DNA of 5,896 nt from Propionibacterium sp. (GCA_030460725.1 JAKECL010000149.1:1-5896), one strand, 5' to 3'. Shown: positions 1 through 5,176, counted from the stretch's first letter. A program made the numbers and translations. The notes: a model not told the origin generated them from the sequence alone.

Positions 1-87
1 GGCTTCCGGAACCTCACGCACTACGTCGCCAGATCGCTCCTCGAAGCCGGCGGATTCAGACCGCTCCTACACTCTCATTCGCGATGA
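1..87 (+). CDS. Transposase, C-terminal fragment (ISL3-like), cut by window edge
   Basis: Frame 1 is open from the first base to TGA at 85-87 and encodes 28 residues beginning GFRNLTHYVARSLLEAGG. The GFRN...NY/HY..R(S/A)LL pattern resembles the end of the DDE transposases of ISL3-type elements, where it follows the last catalytic region. The catalytic residues are upstream of the window and cannot be seen. The stop lies inside the probable terminal repeat, a compact arrangement usual for insertion sequences. Family assignment rests on only 28 residues recalled from similar actinobacterial transposases, so 'transposase' is more secure than 'ISL3'. Confidence 0.6.
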   Translation, partial: GFRNLTHYVARSLLEAGGFRPLLHSHSR

Positions 88-90
88 GCC
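1..90 (+). mobile_element. Right end of an ISL3-like insertion sequence (partial)
   Basis: The window opens inside an insertion sequence. Two things are visible: the C-terminal codons of a transposase, and, overlapping its stop, a probable right terminal repeat at about 67-90 that ends in GATGAGCC. Read from the outside, this end begins GGCTCATCGCG. Elements of the ISL3 family typically start with GG and carry the repeat close to, or overlapping, the transposase stop; they duplicate 8 bp of target. If the end is at 90, the duplicated target would be bases 91-98 (GGTTTGCA). The other end and the second target copy lie outside the window, so the boundary is inferred from the repeat and from where transporter-like coding sequence resumes. 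Confidence 0.6.
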
Positions 91-484
91 GGTTTGCAAC
101 GTCCTGGGGGTCCTGGCCACACTCGGTCTGCCGGCCGCGGTCCTGGTCCCCGCCCAGGCCTCCTGGGTGCTGGTGGCGACGAACCTGGTGAGCTCCTTCT
201 TCCTCACCGTCTACAACGTCACGCAGATGAGCATGCGCCAACAGATCTGCCCGCCTGAACTGCTGGGTCGCCTCAACGCGACCTTCCGTTTCGCGGTCTG
301 GGGTGTCATGCCCATCGGCGCCCTTCTGTCCGGCCTGGTGGCGGCGCGGATCGGCGTGGTGTGGGCCATGCTGGTCTTCGTCGTCGGGACGATCCTGTCG
401 GGCCTGGCAATGGGACTCACCCCCGTGGCGCGGGTGCACCGCATCCCGCTGTGTCAGCGCGGCCGCCTCCCCCTGACCGCCTGA
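91..484 (+). pseudogene. MFS transporter, 3' remnant interrupted by the insertion sequence
   Basis: Frame 2 from 92 to the TGA at 482-484 encodes about 130 residues typical of the C-terminal part of a major facilitator superfamily exporter. There are hydrophobic segments at about 101-163, 173-220, 290-345 and 352-412. The amphipathic linker QQICPPELLGRLNATFRFAVWG matches the pattern P(E/D)xLLGRxNAxxRxxVWG seen in actinobacterial MFS_3-type drug or siderophore exporters. This covers roughly the last four of twelve helices. The 5' part must lie left of the insertion sequence, outside the window. Frame 2 stays open through the insertion end, so a short fusion or an internal start (GTG at 167) is formally possible, but an N-terminally truncated transporter should not function. 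The substrate cannot be judged. It converges on the ccdA-like gene, with 21 bp between the stops. Confidence 0.75.
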
Positions 485-505
485 GTCCCGCAGACGTCCT
501 CCCCC

Positions 506-1402
506 TCAGCGTGGGTCGGGGTCCCCCGAGGGCTCGCAGATCGCGCCGACCTGCGGCCCCGCCTCCTTCGACCTGCGTCCGCGGGACCGATGCAGGGGGA
601 CGAGGGCGACCACAGCCACCACCACGGCGAGCACCAGGACGAAGGCCCAGTCGGGCACGGCCCCCAGGTGCACCAGGACCCAGGATTCCACCTCGAACTG
701 TTGGAGGGCGGTGAGGACACCGGCCTCGTTGACTCCTCCTGTCACCATCAGGAACACGCCGACCAGCAGGGACAGGACACCCCCGACCACCTGGGTCCAG
801 GTGGTCGGCGATCCGAGCACCTTCACCGGACGGGGGCGAACCAGGGCGCGCACCCTCCCCCAGCGTGACCATCCCCAGGCCAGCACCAGGAGCGGAAGCG
901 TCATGCCCGCCCCGTAGACGGCCAGGGCCATCGCCCCGTGGAGGGCGCTGCCCCCCAGGGCGGCGATCGCCAGGACGGACCCGAGGACGGGGCCCGAGCA
1001 CGTCCCCGCCAGTCCGAAGGCCGCACCCATGAGGAACACTGCTCCCACACCTGTGCCCGCGGACACCGCCCCGGAACCCGCACCGGGCCCGGAGCGGGGA
1101 CGCAATGAGGGCATCGGCAGGCCCAGGACCTGAACGATGCCCAGGATGATGAGCAGTGTGGCCGCCACCGTCACCAGGATGTGACGGTGGGACACCAACA
1201 GTGCGCCGGCCGCCCCTGCTGCCGCCCCCAGTGGCACCAGGGTGACCAGCAGGCCCAGGTAGAAGACCCCTGTGCGGGTCACCAGGCGCGCCGCGTCGGT
1301 GAACGCGTAGGAGAAGAAGGCCGGCAGCAGCATCACGGAACACGGGCTGAACAGGGTGAGCACCCCGCCCACGAGAGCAGCAGTGAGGCCGGGAGCACTC
1401 AC
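506..1402 (-). CDS. CcdA/DsbD-family thiol-disulfide electron transfer membrane protein
   Basis: This 298-residue integral membrane protein is of the CcdA (cytochrome c biogenesis/DsbD membrane domain) family. These proteins carry reducing equivalents from cytoplasmic thioredoxin across the membrane to extracytoplasmic thiol oxidoreductases. The two redox cysteines are in the expected places: C21 in helix 1 (TLFSPCS, a Cys after the family's conserved Pro) and C135 in helix 4 (GLAGTCSGP). Hydrophobic segments lie at about 5-33, 45-70, 74-95, 118-150, 155-176 and 204-222. An additional one at 250-270 goes beyond the usual six, and a polar tail of about 28 residues follows. The GTG start at 1402 overlaps the stop of the DsbA-like gene as GTGA, so the pair is probably translationally coupled and the two products act together. 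A role in cytochrome c maturation cannot be shown from this window, because no haem or cytochrome genes are present. Confidence 0.88.
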   Translation of the reverse strand: MSAPGLTAALVGGVLTLFSPCSVMLLPAFFSYAFTDAARLVTRTGVFYLGLLVTLVPLGAAAGAAGALLVSHRHILVTVAATLLIILGIVQVLGLPMPSLRPRSGPGAGSGAVSAGTGVGAVFLMGAAFGLAGTCSGPVLGSVLAIAALGGSALHGAMALAVYGAGMTLPLLVLAWGWSRWGRVRALVRPRPVKVLGSPTTWTQVVGGVLSLLVGVFLMVTGGVNEAGVLTALQQFEVESWVLVHLGAVPDWAFVLVLAVVVAVVALVPLHRSRGRRSKEAGPQVGAICEPSGDPDPR

Positions 1403-2244
1403 CTGCCCGACTCCGCGAGAGCCTGGTCGATGACTGATCTGAAGACGGCGGTGTCCTGTGCCCCCGCCACTGCGCGCCCGTCGATGACGAAGAAGGGGAC
1501 CGAGCTGATCCCGAGCGTCTGGGCATTGGCCGTGCTCGCGTCCACGGCGCGCCCCAGGTCCGGGTCGTCCAGGGAGGCGGTGAAGGCCTCAAGATCGGGA
1601 ACCCCCGCCTCACGCGCGAAGCCCACGAGCGTCCCACGCGGCAGGTCGGGGTGCCCGGAGTCGGGGGCTGCCGCGAAGAGCGTTTCGAGGTACTCCAGAT
1701 ACATCCCCTGGGCGCCCGCTGCGCGTGCAGCGATCGCCGCTTCACGCGACTGGTCCCCGAAGTAGGAGACGTCGTTGAACTCGATGCGCACCTTCCCGGC
1801 GTCCACGTACTCCTGGATGAGGACCGGCAGAGTCTGCCTGGCCACGAGTGCACAGAACGGGCAGCGCAGGTCGGTCCACTCACTCATCACCACCGGTGCG
1901 TCGATGTCCCCCACGGCCATGGGATCGCCGTCGATGTTGCGCACGTAGGCGGAGGTCGGCAGTGCGCTTCCGGTGGGCGTGGGCCCCGACTGTTCCTGCG
2001 CAGGATCCGCCGGGGAGGCACCGGGGGCGACACCACCGCTGCTGTCGGCGTCCACTGCTGTGGACGCTGCGCCGGTGTGCGTCAGGTACAGCGCGACGCA
2101 CAGGACCACGCTGATGACCACCAGCACCAGGTTGAGGGCCCTGGAGGCGCGAAGCTGGTTCTCCAGAGCGTCCAGGCGCGTCTGGGATGCGACCGCGGAC
2201 GGAGCGGGACCCGTGGGAAACGGCGGTGTCGACTGTTCGTTCAC
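1399..2244 (-). CDS. Membrane-anchored DsbA-like thiol-disulfide oxidoreductase
   Basis: This 281-residue protein has a short cytoplasmic N-terminus with a helical stretch (about 20-35) and one transmembrane anchor (about 36-54). A disordered Pro/Ser/Gly-rich linker (55-98) follows, then a DsbA/thioredoxin_4-type domain (about 105-280) facing outward. The active site is CPFC at 128-131, in WTDLRCPFC. The cis-proline loop is SSVPFFVIDG, with P250. An inserted helical region between them (about 165-235) is typical of the DsbA class. It should catalyse oxidation, or, if kept reduced by the adjacent CcdA-like protein, reduction or isomerisation of secreted protein disulfides. I chose GTG at 2244 because it begins just before the conserved architecture, has AGGG eight bases upstream, and lies 8 bp from a TAGGGT box. 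An alternative in-frame GTG at 2313 would add 23 residues of no recognisable character. The stop overlaps the next start by 4 bp. Confidence 0.88.
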   Translation of the reverse strand: MNEQSTPPFPTGPAPSAVASQTRLDALENQLRASRALNLVLVVISVVLCVALYLTHTGAASTAVDADSSGGVAPGASPADPAQEQSGPTPTGSALPTSAYVRNIDGDPMAVGDIDAPVVMSEWTDLRCPFCALVARQTLPVLIQEYVDAGKVRIEFNDVSYFGDQSREAAIAARAAGAQGMYLEYLETLFAAAPDSGHPDLPRGTLVGFAREAGVPDLEAFTASLDDPDLGRAVDASTANAQTLGISSVPFFVIDGRAVAGAQDTAVFRSVIDQALAESGR

Positions 2245-2251
2245 CCGCCCG

Positions 2252-2257
2252 ACCCTA
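2252..2257 (-). promoter_or_regulatory. Candidate -10 box (TAGGGT) for the DsbA-like/CcdA-like pair
   Basis: On the minus strand TAGGGT fits the actinobacterial TANNNT -10 pattern and is separated from the GTG at 2244 by seven bases. Transcription could therefore start at or one base before the GTG, giving a leaderless or nearly leaderless mRNA. The same hexamer, TAGGGT, precedes the RibD-like gene. It could instead simply contain the ribosome site AGGG; the two readings cannot be separated by eye. No convincing -35 is seen. Confidence 0.4.
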
Positions 2258-2263
2258 CCCGCA

Positions 2264-2286
2264 GGGGCCCGCTGGCGGTGGGCCCC
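2264..2286 (-). terminator. GC-rich hairpin between the LigD-like and DsbA-like genes
   Basis: A perfect 7-bp inverted repeat, GGGGCCC-N9-GGGCCCC, starts 55 bp beyond the LigD-like stop (2341) and ends 20 bp before the DsbA-like start. A second inverted repeat, TCCGAC-N10-GTCGGA, lies at 2306-2327. Neither has a T-tract, which is usual for high-GC terminators. Lying just upstream of the candidate -10 at 2252, the main hairpin would fit a partial or full stop for the LigD transcript, which would make the redox pair a separate unit. Confidence 0.4.
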
Positions 2287-2340
2287 CGGCGCGTCAGCCA
2301 CAGCCTCCGACACTGTCGCCCGTCGGACCGGGCGGCCGGG

Positions 2341-3294
2341 TCATCGGGCCCCCCCTGCAGCAGCCTCGGCCGGGGGCACCCGGCCGGGGGCAGCCAGGCG
2401 GTCCCCCTCGCGGTGCAGCCGGGCGACGACGTCCTCGGGGCCCAGCTGGGTGAGCCTGTCCCCGATCTCCTCCCAGTGTCGGGGTGCCGCCACCGTGGGA
2501 CGGGGTCCGCGGGCACGCAGCGTGTAGGGCGTGGCGGTGGAGCGGGCGGGATGGTTCTGGCTCCAGTCCAGGAAGACCCTCCCCACCCGGTGTTCGGCAC
2601 CGCTTCGGGCCACGACCAGGTCCGGGTGTTCCCCGGCCAACTCGCGGGCGAGATCGTGGACGTAGGCGTGGACGGCGCGGGAGGTCCGCCCTCGTGCGAG
2701 GACGGGAGACTCGCCGGGCACTGCGGCGTAGAGGTGCAGCCCCCGCCCGCCAGACGTCACGGGGCGGGCGTCGAGACCGTCACGGGCCAGGCGCGCCCGC
2801 ACGAGGTGGGCGACGCGGGCGCACGCCGCCAGACCGGCCCCTTCCCCGGGGTCCAGGTCGATGACCAGGCGATCGGGTCGATGCACCGCGCCGCGCGGTC
2901 CTGCCCTCCACTGGGGGGTGTGGAACTCCAGGGCGGCCTGGTCAGCCATCCAGCGCAGCCCGTCCACCCCGTCGATGAAGGGATAGGTGACGGTTCTCGG
3001 GGCACGACCGGAAGTGGCGGGTGTCCCGGGGCTGGCGGACAGCGCCTGTCTGCGCAGCCAGCGGGGCGCCCCGGCAGGGGTGTTCCTCTCGAAGAACCGC
3101 GTGCCGGTGATGCCGCGTGGGAAGCGCACCCGGGTGACGGGGCGGTCCAGGAGCTGGGGCAGCAGCACCTCCGAGACGGCCTCCAGGTACTCCCGCAGGT
3201 CGGCCTTGGTGAATCCGACCTCGGGGAAGAGCACACGCTGCGGGGAGTGCAGGGGGACGTCACGTCCGCCGATGCTGTGCGGTGTCTGCACCAT
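2341..3294 (-). CDS. Stand-alone LigD-type DNA polymerase/primase domain protein
   Basis: This 317-residue protein matches the polymerase domain of the non-homologous end-joining ligase LigD, an archaeo-eukaryotic-primase fold that adds nucleotides (often ribonucleotides) at breaks and gaps. Motif I is VIDLDPG with metal-binding Asp at 146 and 148. Motif II is TSGGRGLHLY, with S181, R184 and H187 in the nucleotide-binding positions. Motif III is VFLDWSQN with the third Asp at 243. The N-terminal LFPEVGFTKADLREYLEAV stretch (about 22-40) is also typical. There is no ligase or nuclease domain, and no Ku gene is in the window. It thus resembles the free-standing PolDom/Prim-PolC proteins of actinobacteria, which have been linked to gap filling in excision repair. 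The ATG at 3294 is supported by the start of similarity and by TACGCT six bases upstream. An open frame continuing to 3720 is non-conserved and overlaps the RibD-like gene. Confidence 0.88.
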   Translation of the reverse strand: MVQTPHSIGGRDVPLHSPQRVLFPEVGFTKADLREYLEAVSEVLLPQLLDRPVTRVRFPRGITGTRFFERNTPAGAPRWLRRQALSASPGTPATSGRAPRTVTYPFIDGVDGLRWMADQAALEFHTPQWRAGPRGAVHRPDRLVIDLDPGEGAGLAACARVAHLVRARLARDGLDARPVTSGGRGLHLYAAVPGESPVLARGRTSRAVHAYVHDLARELAGEHPDLVVARSGAEHRVGRVFLDWSQNHPARSTATPYTLRARGPRPTVAAPRHWEEIGDRLTQLGPEDVVARLHREGDRLAAPGRVPPAEAAAGGAR

Positions 3295-3300
3295 CACGTC

Positions 3301-3306
3301 AGCGTA
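3301..3306 (-). promoter_or_regulatory. -10 box (TACGCT) for a leaderless LigD-like transcript
   Basis: On the minus strand the sequence reads TACGCT-GACGTG-ATG. TACGCT fits TANNNT, and six bases separate it from the ATG, so the expected start of transcription (7 bases after the final T) is the A of the ATG itself. This is the spacing reported for leaderless genes in actinobacteria. No SD sequence lies at a suitable distance (GGGG is 13 bases away), which agrees with leaderless initiation and helps fix the start codon. Confidence 0.55.
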
Positions 3307-3315
3307 TCCCCGGGC

Positions 3316-3330
3316 CGGGCGACTCGCCCG
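3316..3330. promoter_or_regulatory. Perfect 15-bp palindrome over the LigD-like -35 position (candidate operator)
   Basis: CGGGCGA-C-TCGCCCG is an uninterrupted 7-bp inverted repeat around one central base (3323). With a 17-bp spacer from the -10 box at 3301-3306, the -35 hexamer would occupy 3324-3329, inside the palindrome, and no TTGACA-like sequence is present there. A dimeric regulator bound at this site would block or contact RNA polymerase. No regulator gene is adjacent, so the binding protein is unknown. GC-rich palindromes of this length also occur by chance in such DNA. Confidence 0.4.
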
Positions 3331-3581
3331 TGCTCCCGGTCCGACACCACCCTCAGCCTCGGGGCCATCGGAGGGAGGCACCCGTGCCCAGCCTCCCACG
3401 TGGACACGCAGTGGCGCGCGGACGCACTCCGCCCCCCGGTCATGCATCCGCGTGCCGGCGGCACCCGTGCGGGTCGGGGGCAGCTCAGCGACGGCGTCGT
3501 CCTGCCTCAGGGTCCTGCTGCGGGTGCCCGTCAGTCGGAGGACCTCATGGATCGGGTGTTCCGTGGGAGCGACGCCAGTGG

Positions 3582-3596
3582 TTGACGTCGCGTCAA
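3582..3596. repeat. Inverted repeat TTGACG-TCG-CGTCAA next to the RibD-like stop
   Basis: A perfect 6-bp inverted repeat with a 3-base centre lies 2 bp beyond the end of the RibD-like gene. Its A/T content is higher than the surroundings, so it stands out more than the GC-rich palindromes nearby. It could be a short hairpin at the end of the RibD-like mRNA or a protein site. Each arm resembles a -35 hexamer (TTGACG), but I see no matching TANNNT at 16-18 bp on either strand. Confidence 0.4.
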
Positions 3597-3598
3597 TG

Positions 3599-4171
3599 TC
3601 AGGAGGAGCAGTCGCCCTCGTGACGGACCTCGTAGACGAGCCTGGCGAACTGCCCGGCCGCCCGTGCAGAGACCAGCCGCAGCCGGTCCGCCCCGACGCG
3701 CCTGGGCAGCAGCGCAGCACCTGCGGGCAGGGCGACCGGGGCGATGCTCAGGGCAATGACGTCCAGTGCGTCGGCGTCCAGGAACTGGCCCGCCAGGTCC
3801 CCTCCACCCACCACCCAGATGTCGCCGCCCGCCGCGGCCTCACGCAGGCGGGGCAGCACGGCGCGGACCTCACCGGACACCAGGTGCACGTCCGCGCCCC
3901 GTGGAATGGGGAGGTCCCGGGAGGTGAAGACGAACGTGGGACGGGGACCGAACACCTGCTGCCACCGTTCGGGGTGGGCCAGGAGGTCCTCCTCCCGCAG
4001 CATCCACTCATAGGTGGTGGAGCCCTCGACCAGCACCGTGGCACCGGAGGGCAGGAGGTCCGGGTCGGGTTCGGTACCGCCCTCGACCTCGAAGAGCCAC
4101 GACAGGGAGCCCTGGTCGTCGGCGATCCACCCGTTGAGTGTGGCGGCCGTGTCGAAGATGATGCGTGCCAT
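3599..4171 (-). CDS. Dihydrofolate reductase family protein (RibD C-terminal domain-like)
   Basis: This 190-residue single-domain protein is of the RibD_C/dihydrofolate-reductase superfamily, a group of NAD(P)H-dependent reductases. Visible landmarks are the N-terminal strand and substrate loop ARIIFDTAATLNGWIAD (2-18, the usual S(L/V)DG loop being TLNG here) and the cofactor-binding GSTTYEWM (50-57; G(R/K)xTYxxM pattern). VFTSRDLP follows at 81-88, then the glycine-rich DIWVVGGGDLAGQFL (117-131) and the terminal L..(I/V)AP..LP.GA.LLP strand region (141-156). Length and order match the stand-alone actinobacterial members. These are mostly of unknown substrate, and only some act in riboflavin synthesis or reduce folate. 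No riboflavin gene is near, so no pathway is claimed. The ATG at 4171 follows a -10 box by six bases, and AGGG nine bases upstream overlaps that box. It is divergent from the HAD gene. Confidence 0.82.
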   Translation of the reverse strand: MARIIFDTAATLNGWIADDQGSLSWLFEVEGGTEPDPDLLPSGATVLVEGSTTYEWMLREEDLLAHPERWQQVFGPRPTFVFTSRDLPIPRGADVHLVSGEVRAVLPRLREAAAGGDIWVVGGGDLAGQFLDADALDVIALSIAPVALPAGAALLPRRVGADRLRLVSARAAGQFARLVYEVRHEGDCSS

Positions 4172-4177
4172 ACCCAG

Positions 4178-4183
4178 ACCCTA
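4178..4183 (-). promoter_or_regulatory. -10 box (TAGGGT) of the RibD-like gene, leaderless geometry
   Basis: On the minus strand the sequence reads TAGGGT-CTGGGT-ATG, so +1 is predicted on the A of the start codon at 4171. The hexamer lies in one arm of the inverted repeat at 4181-4203. The AGGG within it could act as an SD sequence only if transcription began further upstream. No TTGACA-like -35 is present; the position where it should be is occupied by the -10 box of the divergent gene. Confidence 0.55.
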
Positions 4184-4203
4184 TCGGTGGGAGTGCCCGA
4201 TAG
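4181..4203. promoter_or_regulatory. Inverted repeat CTATCGG-N9-CCGATAG across two divergent -10 boxes
   Basis: This perfect 7-bp inverted repeat is centred on 4192, which is also exactly midway between the two start codons (4171 and 4213). Each arm runs into the -10 hexamer of one gene: CCGATAGGGT toward the RibD-like gene, CCGATAGTGT toward the HAD gene. The symmetry may reflect only that the two promoters share an extended -10 sequence, or it may be an operator controlling both genes together. Confidence 0.55.
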
Positions 4204-4206
4204 TGT
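4201..4206 (+). promoter_or_regulatory. -10 box (TAGTGT) of the HAD gene, leaderless geometry
   Basis: TAGTGT fits TANNNT and is followed by six bases and the ATG at 4213, placing the predicted +1 on the start codon. No AGGAGG-like sequence lies before the ATG (GGGGG is directly adjacent, too close to serve), which supports leaderless translation. It is 17 bp from the opposite-strand -10 box, so the two promoters occupy the same stretch of DNA. Confidence 0.6.
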
Positions 4207-4212
4207 GGGGGC

Positions 4213-5094
4213 ATGGACCCCCGGCTCGTGTGCGTGGACATCGACGGAACACTCATCAATGCCCGACAGGAGATCCCGGACTCCAGCCGACGGGCCATCC
4301 GGGCGGGCATCCAGGCAGCGAATGTGTTCGTCCTGTGCACCGGGAGGTCCCTGCCGGAGGTCTACCCGTGGCTGTGGGACCTGGGGTTTGCAGGCATCAT
4401 CGGCGGTTCCGGTGCCTTCACCCGCCTGGGTGCCCAGACCGTGACCGACCATCGCATCAGCAACCAGGACCTGCGGACCGTCAGCGCCCTGCTCGACTCC
4501 CACGGGTTTCCGTGGGTGTGTCAGACCCCCACCCATCTCCACCCCAGTCCGTCATTCCTGGAGGCCTTCGCAGGGCGTGCCGCGCACGCCGCCGGCGGGG
4601 ACAACCCTGACGCGGTGGTGCCGGACGGCACCGGGGCGCAGGCGGCGGACCCCGCCGACTGGAGTCCCTACCTGCGCCAGATCAGCAGCTCCGTGCGCCC
4701 GGGTCTGCCCGAGTCGGCCTCGAAGGGGACCTTCATGGTGCCCCGTGGTGAAGAACTGCGGCCCGGGACCCTCGAGGAGGCCACCGAGGGTCGCCTGCGT
4801 TCGATCTCGGGCTCCGTGGAGTCCGCCTGGGGGACCACCTGCGAGGTCCTGCTCTCCGGCGTGGACAAGGGGACGGCCCTGACGGAGCTGGCCGCCCGAC
4901 TGGGAATCCCCCGTTCGCACACGGTCGCCATCGGGGACTCCGTCAACGACATCGAGGCGCTGGAGGCAGCAGGCACAGGTGTCGCCATGGGCAATGCCTC
5001 CCCGCTGGTCAAACAGATGGCCGACATGGTCACCGGTAACATCGACAACGCCGGGTTGTCCTGCGCCCTGGAGGAACTGGGGCTCACGGCCTGA
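4213..5094 (+). CDS. Cof-type HAD-superfamily phosphatase (HAD-IIB)
   Basis: This 293-residue cytoplasmic hydrolase is of the haloacid dehalogenase superfamily, Cof subfamily, which removes phosphate from small sugar phosphates, nucleotides or cofactors such as FMN and PLP intermediates. All four core motifs are present. Motif I is CVDIDGTL, with nucleophile D9 and acid/base D11. Motif II is LCTGRS with T43, motif III is K219 in GVDKGTAL, and motif IV is IGDSVNDIEAL with D242 and D246 for magnesium. The C2B-type cap lies between motifs II and III, about residues 80-200. Length (260-300) and motif order agree with the family. The later GVAMGNAS..VK..AD.VT.. stretch (256-274) is also characteristic. 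The substrate cannot be predicted from the cap. It is transcribed away from the RibD-like gene from a shared 41-bp region. No clear terminator follows, only a weak CCTC-N4-GAGG stem at 5099-5110. Confidence 0.92.
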   Translation: MDPRLVCVDIDGTLINARQEIPDSSRRAIRAGIQAANVFVLCTGRSLPEVYPWLWDLGFAGIIGGSGAFTRLGAQTVTDHRISNQDLRTVSALLDSHGFPWVCQTPTHLHPSPSFLEAFAGRAAHAAGGDNPDAVVPDGTGAQAADPADWSPYLRQISSSVRPGLPESASKGTFMVPRGEELRPGTLEEATEGRLRSISGSVESAWGTTCEVLLSGVDKGTALTELAARLGIPRSHTVAIGDSVNDIEALEAAGTGVAMGNASPLVKQMADMVTGNIDNAGLSCALEELGLTA

Positions 5095-5147
5095 GCGTCC
5101 TCCCGCGAGGGGATGGACCGCCTGCACCAACGTCTGCGCGACACCGC

Positions 5148-5176
5148 ATGACGGCGCGACGTGGTCACCGTAGAGT
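5148..5176 (+). promoter_or_regulatory. Candidate promoter ATGACG-N17-TAGAGT for the 65-residue acidic protein
   Basis: The -35 ATGACG (5148-5153, 4 of 6 to TTGACA) and the -10 TAGAGT (5171-5176, TANNNT) are separated by 17 bp, the usual spacing. Transcription would start near 5183 and leave a leader of about 58 bases ending in AGGAGG before the ATG at 5242. It lies 53 bp beyond the HAD stop, suggesting the small gene has its own promoter. Confidence 0.5.

Larger units (their letters stand above)
3295..3598. other. Gene-poor gap of ~300 bp between RibD-like and LigD-like genes
   Basis: No reading frame here has recognisable similarity or a good start with a ribosome site; the open frames are long only because the DNA is GC-rich. 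The gap holds several inverted repeats. CGGGCGA-C-TCGCCCG is at 3316-3330 and GGGAGGC-N11-GCCTCCC at 3373-3397. GTGCC-N3-GGCAC is at 3452-3464, ACCCG-TG-CGGGT at 3463-3474, and TTGACG-TCG-CGTCAA at 3582-3596. The first sits at the LigD promoter and is treated separately. The others could be terminators or remnants, or occur by chance in such GC-rich sequence. An unrecognised small RNA cannot be excluded. Confidence 0.5.

Noticed and set aside
417..1883. Minus-strand open frame (488 codons) overlapping the CcdA-like and DsbA-like genes in another frame
   Set aside because: Its product is a Pro/Arg/Gly-rich translation, while the true frames have membrane helices and CPFC/FSPC motifs.
2245..2313. 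Earlier GTG start (2313) for the DsbA-like gene
   Set aside because: It adds 23 residues rich in Ala/Arg with no conserved feature and would run through the GGGGCCC hairpin. The GTG at 2244 has AGGG and TAGGGT at suitable distances. Not fully excluded.
1651..3585. Very long plus-strand open frame (644 codons) opposite the LigD-like and DsbA-like genes
   Set aside because: It is antisense to two genes with intact family motifs, its product is Gly/Pro/Arg-rich with no recognisable domain, and no start or ribosome site stands out. Long antisense frames are expected in GC-rich DNA.
3295..3720. N-terminal extension of the LigD-like protein up to an upstream start at 3720
   Set aside because: It would overlap the 3' part of the RibD-like gene by about 120 bp, the extra 142 residues are low-complexity, and the conserved domain begins right after the ATG at 3294, which has its own -10 box.
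2987..4444. Plus-strand open frame (485 codons) across the gap, the RibD-like gene and the start of the HAD gene
   Set aside because: It overlaps two well-supported genes in the wrong frame or strand, has low-complexity composition and no domain. The part in the gap (3297-3598) shows no similarity I recognise.
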